Source: an uncultured Eggerthellaceae bacterium
Lineage (GTDB): Bacteria > Actinomycetota > Coriobacteriia > Coriobacteriales > Eggerthellaceae
Reading direction: 5' to 3'
Length of the DNA stretch: 7,024 bases
NCBI GenBank assembly: GCA_946631805.1
Contig: CAMPAJ010000083.1
Coordinates: 1-7,024 of the forward strand
Under the pieces are notes generated by a model. The model did not search any database, was not told where the DNA came from, and was given only the letters and a program-made list of their open reading frames with translations. The translations under genes were made by a program, and so were the position numbers. This document shows, piece after piece, positions 1 through 5,848 of the stretch (its first letter is position 1; each line of letters opens with the position of its first letter).

Positions 1-8
1 TAAAGGCA

Positions 9-109
9 GCGGGAAAGGCGACGCAGCATCCGCAGCGGTCATCCCCTAAGCAACGCCGTATGCGAGCTTGCATCATCCCCACCTTTACGGTATCCGTCGC
101 CTTTTCCGT
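9..109. repeat. Long inverted repeat in gene-free left edge
   Basis: The first 143 bases hold no gene that I can support. They contain an imperfect dyad: bases 9-23 pair with 95-109 over 15 positions, two of them G-U. Inside, GCCGTA (55-60) can pair with TACGGT (86-91), and the near-palindrome TGCGAGCTTGCA (61-72) lies within that. A smaller hairpin, TCTTTG/CAAAGA with a 5-base loop, lies at 123-139, close to the stop of the leftward regulator gene. None of these is followed by a run of T on either strand, so they are not ordinary intrinsic terminators. It could be a structured RNA, a factor-dependent 3' end for the regulator transcript, or an element end. I recognise no known family. Confidence 0.4.
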
Positions 110-143
110 ATCACCTAGTACGTCTTTGGACGGCAAAGAATTG

Positions 144-1709
144 TTATTCGATGGCATCTGGACGACCCTCATCGTCGAATCCGCCATTGCTATGCTGCCA
201 GAGATAAATTGAGAGCATCAGGAACAACCGATTTTCAGGATCATCCAAATCGCTTGTTATGATTGATTTTATTTTGTCGAGACGATAGTTAACGGAGTTA
301 CGGTGCAGGTATAAAGCGTCCGCGGTGCGCGAGCTGTTTCGCTCGCAGTCGAGGTAAATCTTAAGGGTCTTGGCGAGCTCGGAGCCGTTTTCCTCATCGT
401 GAATTAAGAGTGCACGCAGGTCGTCGTGCATGAGGAAATCCGCATCAGCATGTCGCAAAAGCGATGCGAATAGTATGTCAAGCCGGTAGTCCTCAAAGCG
501 GTATAGCAGCGATATCGTGTCGTTTTCCAGTCCCGTATTCATTGTGATGGACGCTCGCTTGAAAAGAGACCTTAAGGAATCGAAAGAGTGTCCGAGGTCG
601 CTGAGCGCCGCTTTCCACCCAAAGCGCTCGCATAGGTGCACAATGGTATCCTCAATTAAGATGGCTTCAGGCTTGGTCGCGTTGATCACGCAGACAAGAC
701 AACCGTCGAACAAAAAGGCTTTGCCAGAAGAAAGATTGTCCTCGATTGCTTGTATTTCTGCAGAAGATTCCGCTGTGCTCCGTTTTTCCTGGGACGAACT
801 CGCAGGCTTGAACAGTACGACGCGATAGTGGTCGTTATTACGCCACGAGAGCAACTTGAGCAGGTAGTCGGTTTCGGTAAGGTTGCGCGGTGCATCGATG
901 AGTTGGTTGATGAGCAGCGGCTCGAAAGGCCGTCCTGTGGAGGAGTAAGACATCGAAGAAAGGTTTAGGTGCGCCTCCAATAGATTGCCGAACTGCTCGA
1001 GAATCTCGATATCAAACGTTTCTTGGTCAGGATAGGTTTCGACTATAAACAAGTGTCCGAAAACGTCTCCTTGGCAAAAAATCGTCTTGCTAACAAATGG
1101 CGTATGGAAGGTATGGCTGTCGAACAGCCATGCGTCATGCCGCTCGTTGACTTCGTCGAGCTCCCCGCTTGTCACGAATTTCGAAAGGATTTCCACGGGA
1201 TGGCGGCCGATTTCGGTTTGCATGCGCCACGAGCTGCTCGAGGCATACAGCGTGTCGTCCTCCTTGATCGCGAGCGTGCGAAACCCCGCATCGGCATAGT
1301 AAAACGGGTTAATCGTCACATGGGACAGAAGCGGCACGACCTCGGCGAATGTTTCTTGCGACAGCAGCTTGTCACGAACGATGTCGCACCATTTGTTGTG
1401 CATATCAAAAAAGTTCTGCATGCGATCGAGGATGAGGAACGGGCTAACGGGTTCCTTTATCCATATCGTCGGCTGGCTGGAATCAGGTCGATCTGCACCG
1501 AGCCATATAACGCCCGAAAAATCGGGCGCTATGGCGTCGCTTCCAAATTGTGCAGAAACGATAACGATGGGATCATATTTCGTAGAAGTACTCAAGGCGC
1601 TATCGAATAGCCTGACGGTTCCATATTTTATCGACGGATTCTCGTTCAATATCTCAACGTCATATGAAAACGCCAGTTTGTTGGCGATAAACCGCAAAGA
1701 CAGCTTCAT
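144..1709 (-). CDS. PucR/CdaR-family transcriptional regulator
   Basis: This 521-residue protein is probably a DNA-binding activator or repressor of the divergent operon. The C-terminal part (about residues 440-505) matches the PucR C-terminal helix-turn-helix: LAKTLKIYLDC, then RTADALYLHRNSVNYRLDKI, the usual A-x-x-L-x-x-HRN-(T/S)-V-x-YRL pattern. The region at about 285-390 has the spacing of the degenerate GGDEF-like domain common before that helix-turn-helix. The N-terminal 250 residues resemble no domain I can name and may be the sensor; no membrane segment or signal peptide is evident. I chose the ATG at 1709 because AAGGGGGG lies just upstream; the longer start at 1751 adds 14 residues and lacks such a site. 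The gene diverges from the URO-D/symporter pair across a 189-base region full of dyads, which suggests local control and perhaps autoregulation. The family call is firm; ligand and sign of regulation are unknown. Confidence 0.9.
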   Translation of the reverse strand: MKLSLRFIANKLAFSYDVEILNENPSIKYGTVRLFDSALSTSTKYDPIVIVSAQFGSDAIAPDFSGVIWLGADRPDSSQPTIWIKEPVSPFLILDRMQNFFDMHNKWCDIVRDKLLSQETFAEVVPLLSHVTINPFYYADAGFRTLAIKEDDTLYASSSSWRMQTEIGRHPVEILSKFVTSGELDEVNERHDAWLFDSHTFHTPFVSKTIFCQGDVFGHLFIVETYPDQETFDIEILEQFGNLLEAHLNLSSMSYSSTGRPFEPLLINQLIDAPRNLTETDYLLKLLSWRNNDHYRVVLFKPASSSQEKRSTAESSAEIQAIEDNLSSGKAFLFDGCLVCVINATKPEAILIEDTIVHLCERFGWKAALSDLGHSFDSLRSLFKRASITMNTGLENDTISLLYRFEDYRLDILFASLLRHADADFLMHDDLRALLIHDEENGSELAKTLKIYLDCERNSSRTADALYLHRNSVNYRLDKIKSIITSDLDDPENRLFLMLSIYLWQHSNGGFDDEGRPDAIE

Positions 1710-1713
1710 GGAA

Positions 1714-1721
1714 CCCCCCTT
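1714..1721 (-). promoter_or_regulatory. Ribosome binding site that fixes the regulator start
   Basis: On the minus strand AAGGGGGG precedes the ATG at 1709 by four bases (TTCC). It is the only good Shine-Dalgarno match in this part of the leader and argues for the 521-residue start rather than the ATG at 1751. Confidence 0.7.
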
Positions 1722-1728
1722 GGACACC

Positions 1729-1796
1729 TTTGCACAACGATAGGTCGGCAAAACCTACTTTTGCACACGATGAACCGATATGGCGAAGAAAGTAGG
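1729..1796. promoter_or_regulatory. Repeat cluster, candidate regulator binding sites near the regulator gene
   Basis: Several overlapping repeats lie just upstream of the leftward regulator gene. A direct repeat, TTTGCACAACGAT (1729-1741) and TTTGCACACGAT (1760-1771), has its copies 31 bases apart. TAGGT (1741-1745) mirrors ACCTA (1753-1757). GCAAAA (1748-1753) and TTTTGC (1759-1764) form a perfect dyad around a 5-base centre. CCTACTTT (1754-1761) is the exact reverse complement of AAAGTAGG (1789-1796). Such density fits operator sites for a dimeric regulator, most simply the divergent PucR-type protein. That assignment is inference; no convincing -10/-35 pair could be placed on either strand here. 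Confidence 0.5.
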
Positions 1797-1805
1797 CTCT
1801 CCCTA

Positions 1806-1843
1806 GGGTAGTTTTCGAGTCTTGATCGATTTGAAAACTACCC
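1806..1843. promoter_or_regulatory. Perfect 11-bp inverted repeat, candidate operator
   Basis: GGGTAGTTTTC (1806-1816) and GAAAACTACCC (1833-1843) are exact reverse complements separated by 16 bases; centre-to-centre distance is 27 bases. The left arm overlaps the palindrome CCCTAGGG (1801-1808). The arm core AAAACTACC resembles AAAAGTAGG and GAAAGTAGG in the neighbouring cluster, so one protein may read all of them. The dyad ends 55 bases before the URO-D start codon, a plausible operator position. An RNA hairpin is the alternative, but there is no T-run after it. Confidence 0.55.
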
Positions 1844-1857
1844 GATTCCTGGGAATC
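1844..1857. promoter_or_regulatory. 14-bp dyad GATTCC-TG-GGAATC
   Basis: GATTCC and GGAATC are exact reverse complements around a 2-base centre, abutting the 11-bp dyad on its right. The sequence differs from the other repeats in this region, so it may bind a second protein or be coincidental. Confidence 0.35.
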
Positions 1858-1898
1858 AGTCAAGAAATACCGGCTTAAGAGGAAGGGAGCATCTCTCG

Positions 1899-2897
1899 AT
1901 GTTGACGGTAAGGCAAAACTTGATGGAGACGATCAAAGGGGGTAATCCCGACAGGCTGGTGAACCAGTACGAGTTCATGCACAACGTGCGTGACCCTGTT
2001 ATGGGATTGGTGGGCAATCCAGGTCCGGGTCAGGGCACGAAGGTGAACGCATGGGGCGTAACGTATTCGTGGGAGCCTGGTTGGCCGGGGCAAATTCCTA
2101 TCCATATCCCGACTGACAAAATCGTCATTCAAGACATGGAAGACTGGAAGAGCTACGTGAAGCGTCCACCAGTCAAAGTGTCCGAAGAAGTCTGGGAGCC
2201 GTTTGTAGCCGATGCCGAGAGCGTCGATCGCAACGAGTATTTCGTAGGCGCCATGCAGATTCCAGGCTTGTTCGAACAGGCGCATTCGCAAGCTTCCATG
2301 GAAGAGCTCATGTGCGCATTCTACGAGTATCCCGACGAGGTGAAGGATCTATTCAAGTGGCTAGCCGAATACGAGATGCTCAAAGCTGACGAGGTTATCG
2401 CGCACATTCACCCCGATTTGCTGTTCCGCCACGATGATTGGGGCTCGAAGATTTCTACCCTGATGTCACCCGAAGTGTTCGAAGAGTTCATCTTGCCGCC
2501 GACGAAGGAGATTTGCGATTACTGGCGCTCCAACGGTGTCGAGCTCATCGTCCACCATGCCGACTGCTACTGCGCCACGCTAGTCCCCCACATGATTGAG
2601 ATCGGCATCGATATTTGGCAAGGTCCGCTTCAAACCAACAATATCCCCGAGCTCATCGACAAGTACGGCGGACAAATCTCGTTTATGGGCGGCATCGAGA
2701 CAGCCGACCTCGATCGCGAAGACGTTACGCGCGAGGAGATTCGCGAGCACGCCGAGAAAATCATTCGCGAATGCGGTAAACACTACTTCATTCCATGCCT
2801 GACCCAAGGTGGTGCTTTCAGCACCTTCCCAGAGGTTTATCCGATGACAAGCGAGGTCATCAAGGAAATCAGCGACGATATCTTTGAGGAGCTGTAA
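1899..2897 (+). CDS. URO-D-superfamily methyltransferase-like protein (MtaA/CmuA type)
   Basis: This 332-residue protein belongs to the uroporphyrinogen decarboxylase fold superfamily, whose non-heme members (MtaA, MtbA, CmuA, vanillate-type MtvB) move methyl groups to or from corrinoid proteins. Family landmarks are an N-terminal R-x-x-L-x-x-x-x-x-G-x-x-(P)DR segment (5-19), AWGVTYSW (51-58), HDDWGS (178-183), IVHHADCYC (217-225), FMGGIETAD (262-270) and IPCLTQGG (298-305). The arginine-rich N-terminal motif of true HemE is absent, so heme synthesis is unlikely. In MtaA-type enzymes zinc is held by H-x-C and a distant Cys; here H220, D222/C223 and C300 sit in the corresponding places, a variant set. 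The start follows AGAGGAAGGGAG (1878-1889). The symporter gene follows 177 bases on. Substrate is unknown; cytosolic O- or N-demethylation is my best guess. Confidence 0.85.
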   Translation: MLTVRQNLMETIKGGNPDRLVNQYEFMHNVRDPVMGLVGNPGPGQGTKVNAWGVTYSWEPGWPGQIPIHIPTDKIVIQDMEDWKSYVKRPPVKVSEEVWEPFVADAESVDRNEYFVGAMQIPGLFEQAHSQASMEELMCAFYEYPDEVKDLFKWLAEYEMLKADEVIAHIHPDLLFRHDDWGSKISTLMSPEVFEEFILPPTKEICDYWRSNGVELIVHHADCYCATLVPHMIEIGIDIWQGPLQTNNIPELIDKYGGQISFMGGIETADLDREDVTREEIREHAEKIIRECGKHYFIPCLTQGGAFSTFPEVYPMTSEVIKEISDDIFEEL

Positions 2898-2900
2898 CGA

Positions 2901-2944
2901 TCGAAGACGCCTTGCGGGCCGGAGGGGCAGCTCCTTCGACCGGC
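2901..2944 (+). repeat. Nested short dyads just after the URO-D stop
   Basis: TCGAAG (2901-2906) pairs with CTTCGA (2934-2939), GGAG (2921-2924) with CTCC (2931-2934), and GCCGG (2918-2922) with CCGGC (2940-2944). The helices partly exclude each other, so this would be alternative folding at the 5' end of the intercistronic spacer. No T-run follows. Function is unclear. Confidence 0.3.
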
Positions 2945-2964
2945 ACTCTTGAGCTACGTGCGGA

Positions 2965-3006
2965 TGCGCGACTGCGAAACGCGATCTGCCGTTTCGCAGT
3001 CGCGCA
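2965..3006 (+). repeat. Perfect 17-bp intercistronic hairpin
   Basis: Bases 2965-2981 are the exact reverse complement of 2990-3006 with an 8-base loop (CGATCTGC); the core arm is GCGCGACTGCGAAACG. It lies 67 bases after the URO-D stop and 68 before the symporter ATG. The downstream sequence AAACAATG is not a T-run, so it is not a standard intrinsic terminator for rightward transcription. Likely roles are protecting the URO-D message from 3' decay, or partial termination that lowers symporter expression. A DNA-level protein site is also possible. Confidence 0.65.
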
Positions 3007-3020
3007 AAACAATGAGGAGT

Positions 3021-3072
3021 CCCTCCAAACGGGAGGGCAAATCTCTGAGTTAGTTCCTTGTAAAAGGAGGGG
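3021..3072 (+). promoter_or_regulatory. Candidate translational switch masking the symporter SD
   Basis: CCCTCC (3021-3026) can pair with GGAGGG at 3032-3037 (5-base loop) or with the identical GGAGGG at 3066-3071, which is the Shine-Dalgarno of the symporter gene. A further hairpin, TCCTT (3055-3059) with AAGGA (3064-3068) around a GTAA loop, also covers the same SD. The leader can therefore adopt SD-free and SD-masked forms. The base pairing is plain from the sequence; regulation by it, and any ligand, protein or temperature trigger, is inference. No known riboswitch class is recognised. Confidence 0.4.
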
Positions 3073-3074
3073 AA

Positions 3075-4442
3075 ATGAAACGACTGAATTCTGGCACTAA
3101 AGCCGTATGGGGCATTTCGGAAATTGGCTTTTCGATTGCTGCAACACTCGAAACGGCGTTTTTCCTGTTCTTCCTCACCGACGTCGCGCTTTTGCCCTTG
3201 GCGATTTCGGGCGCTATTGCTGCTGCGTCTGGCCTGATTGACGCCGTTACGGCACTGTTCGCAGGCGTTATTTTGGACAAGTTCAATTTCAAGAGCGGCA
3301 AGTACCGCCCATGGCTCATGTACGCCCCACTTGCCGCGATGATTTTCTTCATTCTTTCTTTCACCAAAATCGGCGGGGATGTGACCGCGGGCATCATAAT
3401 CGCAATAGCGTATGTGCTCAGTCACTTCTGCTGGAATTTGTCCTTCACGGCAAACCGCTCGATGACCAACGTGCTAACCGACGACCCCAACGAACGCGCG
3501 TTCTTGTCTGGGCGCCTCGGCGCGGGCGCTGCCCTTGGCAGAGTGTGCGCATCGCTCTTGGTACCCAACCTTACAGCAGCTTTGACCTCTGCTTTTACGG
3601 GCGTTATGGCCTACACCATCACTGCCGCCCTCGTTTCGGTGCTCTACATCATTTGCTACGGCATTCATTTTGCAGTTACCAATGGCTGCGAGGAGCCCCA
3701 GGACGCCAAGGCCACCAAGGGTGGCGGACGCTCGATCAGCTTTGCCGACATGGGTCGCAACCTGATCGGCAATCCCAACCTCATCCTTATTTTCCTGCAT
3801 GACATGATGCGCCTTATCGCCTACTACACGATGGCCGCTGGAACCGCGTATTACTGCCGAGTCGTTCTGGGCGACCCCACTGCTTCGGGCACCCTGCTCA
3901 TGGTCTTCTACATCGGATGCTTCCTCGGCTCGTTCGTTGCGGCTCGCGTGGCAAAGGCAATCGGCACAAAGATGACCACCATCGTGGGCATGGGCGGCTG
4001 GATTGTAATTTGGATCATCGCGTATTTCCTGAACCCCGGCTTCATGCTCCTCAACGTACTTATGTTCCTGTCGCAGGTATCGTTTGGCCTCGCATATGGT
4101 CTGACCGCCAATTTGTACTCCATGTGCGGTACCTATGCGTACTGGAAGACCGGCAAGAACACCATGGGCGTTACCATGTCGTTCCTGACGCTTTCCATCA
4201 AGCTCGGCGTTGCTCTTCGAGGCATCGTGATTCCGGCCTTCTTGGGATTTATCGCCTACGACGCAACGGCGGCCACCTTCGATGCGGCTGCACAGAGCGG
4301 CATCAGCTTCATGTATTTCCTATTGCCGGTAATCATATTGGCCATCTCGCTCGTTCCTCTGCTGTTCTTCCGCATCAAGGATAGCGACATCCCCAAGATG
4401 AACGAGGAGATTCAAGCTCGTGAAGCAAAGCAGGCGGCATAA
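3075..4442 (+). CDS. GPH-family (MelB-like, MFS_2) symporter
   Basis: This 455-residue polytopic membrane protein has about twelve hydrophobic stretches and no signal peptide. It matches the glycoside-pentoside-hexuronide:cation symporter family: LIDAV near 54-58, GKYRPWL (75-81) in the first cytoplasmic loop, DDPNERAFLSGRLGAG (136-151), a charged central loop at about 205-230, and YWKTGKNTMGVTMSFLTLSIKLG (residues 356-378), the typical KTG-x-x-x-x-G...KLG signature. The length is normal for the family. D56 aligns with the first cation-site Asp of MelB (D55), but the place of the second (D59) is Ala (A60), so coupling may differ or use protons. The ATG at 3075 follows AAGGAGGGG. Its place after the URO-D gene suggests it carries the substrate or product of that enzyme. 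GPH members carry more than sugars, so the cargo cannot be called. Confidence 0.9.
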   Translation: MKRLNSGTKAVWGISEIGFSIAATLETAFFLFFLTDVALLPLAISGAIAAASGLIDAVTALFAGVILDKFNFKSGKYRPWLMYAPLAAMIFFILSFTKIGGDVTAGIIIAIAYVLSHFCWNLSFTANRSMTNVLTDDPNERAFLSGRLGAGAALGRVCASLLVPNLTAALTSAFTGVMAYTITAALVSVLYIICYGIHFAVTNGCEEPQDAKATKGGGRSISFADMGRNLIGNPNLILIFLHDMMRLIAYYTMAAGTAYYCRVVLGDPTASGTLLMVFYIGCFLGSFVAARVAKAIGTKMTTIVGMGGWIVIWIIAYFLNPGFMLLNVLMFLSQVSFGLAYGLTANLYSMCGTYAYWKTGKNTMGVTMSFLTLSIKLGVALRGIVIPAFLGFIAYDATAATFDAAAQSGISFMYFLLPVIILAISLVPLLFFRIKDSDIPKMNEEIQAREAKQAA

Positions 4443-4479
4443 CGTTTAGCACGCGCGGTAAGCCGAATGCTTTCTCCAA

Positions 4480-4516
4480 AGGGCGTGCGGGGTCCAAGAC
4501 CGCACGCCCTACTTGG
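4480..4516 (+). terminator. Terminator-like hairpin after the symporter gene
   Basis: AGGGCGTGCGG (4480-4490) pairs perfectly with CCGCACGCCCT (4500-4510) around a 9-base loop; CCAA (4476-4479) with TTGG (4513-4516) can extend it past a 2-base bulge. The following ACTTGGTTTA is only moderately T-rich, so termination may be partial. It separates the URO-D/symporter unit from the NAT-USP gene. Confidence 0.55.
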
Positions 4517-4552
4517 TTTAACCCTCGAGACAAACTACGCGTTTCGCATTTT

Positions 4553-4563
4553 GAGGAATGGAG
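4553..4563 (+). promoter_or_regulatory. Ribosome binding site that fixes the NAT-USP start
   Basis: GAGGA (4553-4557) and GGAG (4560-4563) precede the ATG at 4569; GGAG is at 5-base spacing. This supports 4569 over the in-frame ATG at 4467, whose extra 34 codons would run through the terminator-like hairpin. Confidence 0.65.
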
Positions 4564-4568
4564 TCACC

Positions 4569-5843
4569 ATGAAGCCTGAACAACTTGAATCCTATCTTGA
4601 GCGTATAGGCATGCAGATTCCCGAGGCGCCAAGCTTAAATGCGCTCAGGCAGATTCAGGAACGCCATATCTACGCTATACCCGTAGAAAACCTGGATATC
4701 ATACAAGGCAATCTCCCGCTCTCGCTCGAAATTGACGACCTCGTCGACAAAGTTGTGCACAGAAGACGCGGAGGCATCAGCTTCGAGTTGAACATCTTGC
4801 TCGCCGACGCATTACGGGATATCGGATTTAAGGTAGAGCTGATGTCTGCCAAACACCCGAAGTACGGACACGAGTTCGACCATGCATTTCTCATGGTCGG
4901 CATCCCGGAAGAAGAGGGCGAATGGCTCGTCGATGTGGGCTATACGGAAAGCTATCGAATGCCGCTGTTGTTTGATTGCCGAATATGGCAAAGCGATGGG
5001 CGAGATGCGTATACGTTCGAGAGGGACGCGAATGACGCCGAGGTATGGCGGCTGCTTAGGCGAAGGGGCGAACGAGTCGAGCTTGTGTACTCGTTCAAGC
5101 TCGAGCAGCACACTCCGGATGACTACCGCGATCAGTGCACGTGGTTCTGCACCGACAAGCGGAGCCGTTTCACTCAGGGGCCGTTCGTGTTCATAGAGCG
5201 TCCAGAGGGGCGCATTTGCCTTTCGATGGATACGGTTGAGAACACGTTTACCGGCGAAGCTATTCGACCTGTTATACAAAGCAAAGAAGAGGGACGCGCT
5301 GTTTTGCGCGAAATCTTCGGCATTGAAGTAGATGGCGGCGCGAGTAGCACCGCCATTGCAGATGGGAAGTTCGGGTACACACGCGTGTTTGCCGCGATAG
5401 GCGATGACGACTTGCAGGATGCAGTCGTCGAGAAGGCGGCGCAAATCGCGCTTGAGAAGAAAGCTCATCTAAGATTTGGGCATATTGTTGCGGAATCGAC
5501 GTGGAACCGCGAGGGAGACGGCGGTTTTCCCACATACGTGCAATCGGTTCGCGCGCGATTGCGCGATAGCGTATCAAGCAAGCTGAACGAAATGGGCGTC
5601 AGTGACGAGATCCTGGGTGGCGAGGTCGTGGTCATGGGGTCTAATTCCCGCATTGGCGCGACAATCGACGCGCCAGCTGATTACGCGCCCGATCAGCTTG
5701 TCGAATCGCTCATCAAGCCGTTTAACCCCGATATCGTTGTCTGCGGCGGCAGCAACAAGTCGAAATTGCGCTCGTTTATCCAAGGAAGTGCCGAGGGCTA
5801 TCTCACGCGCAAGTTGGATTGCCAGGTCATCGGCGTTAAATAA
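4569..5843 (+). CDS. Arylamine N-acetyltransferase-like domain (Cys to Ser) fused to a USP domain
   Basis: This 424-residue protein has two domains. Residues 1 to about 255 are an arylamine N-acetyltransferase: YLERIG (10-14 region), RHIYAIPVENLDI (32-44), RRRGGISFELN (65-75), DHAFLMV (104-110), WLVDVGY (119-125) and the closing FGIEV. NATs use a Cys-His-Asp triad at about 70/107/122; here the positions are S71, H105 and D122, with RGG-x-CFE changed to RGGISFE. Serine is encoded by AGC at 4779-4781, one base from TGC. Acetyl-CoA:arylamine transfer by the classical route is therefore doubtful. V39 also replaces the usual Phe of IPFENL. Residues about 268-424 form a universal stress protein domain ending PDIVVCGGSNKSK...QGSAEGYLTRKLDCQVIGV; the ATP motif G-x2-G-x9-G-S/T reads G393-x2-N396-x9-G406-S407, so nucleotide binding is possible but degenerate. 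It is probably cytosolic. The frame is intact, so it is unlikely to be a pseudogene. Confidence 0.88.
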   Translation: MKPEQLESYLERIGMQIPEAPSLNALRQIQERHIYAIPVENLDIIQGNLPLSLEIDDLVDKVVHRRRGGISFELNILLADALRDIGFKVELMSAKHPKYGHEFDHAFLMVGIPEEEGEWLVDVGYTESYRMPLLFDCRIWQSDGRDAYTFERDANDAEVWRLLRRRGERVELVYSFKLEQHTPDDYRDQCTWFCTDKRSRFTQGPFVFIERPEGRICLSMDTVENTFTGEAIRPVIQSKEEGRAVLREIFGIEVDGGASSTAIADGKFGYTRVFAAIGDDDLQDAVVEKAAQIALEKKAHLRFGHIVAESTWNREGDGGFPTYVQSVRARLRDSVSSKLNEMGVSDEILGGEVVVMGSNSRIGATIDAPADYAPDQLVESLIKPFNPDIVVCGGSNKSKLRSFIQGSAEGYLTRKLDCQVIGVK

Positions 5844-5848
5844 CCTGC

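Noticed and set aside
1023..1610. Plus-strand open frame opposite the regulator gene
   Set aside because: It shows no domain pattern and lies within the strongly supported PucR-type coding region.
1710..1751. Longer start of the regulator at 1751
   Set aside because: The ATG at 1709 has AAGGGGGG immediately upstream; the extra 14 residues show no family similarity.
1710..1898. Cobalamin riboswitch or clear sigma70 promoter upstream of the URO-D gene
   Set aside because: No B12-box-like sequence and no convincing -35/-10 pair at proper spacing could be found on either strand.
1899..2897. Heme-pathway uroporphyrinogen decarboxylase (hemE)
   Set aside because: The N-terminal arginine-rich substrate motif of HemE is absent, and the metal-site-like HHADCYC and C300 point to the methyltransferase branch.
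2580..3425. Long minus-strand open frame opposite the URO-D and symporter genes
   Set aside because: It has no recognisable domain and lies opposite two well-supported genes and the structured spacer.
4540..4548. CGTTTCGCA shared between 4540-4548 and the 2990-3005 hairpin arm
   Set aside because: Nine bases in a G+C-rich sequence is compatible with chance, and no dyad partner is present at 4540.
4467..4568. N-terminal extension of the NAT-USP protein from the ATG at 4467
   Set aside because: It would translate through the terminator-like hairpin, lacks a good Shine-Dalgarno, and NAT proteins normally start near the YLERIG segment reached from 4569.
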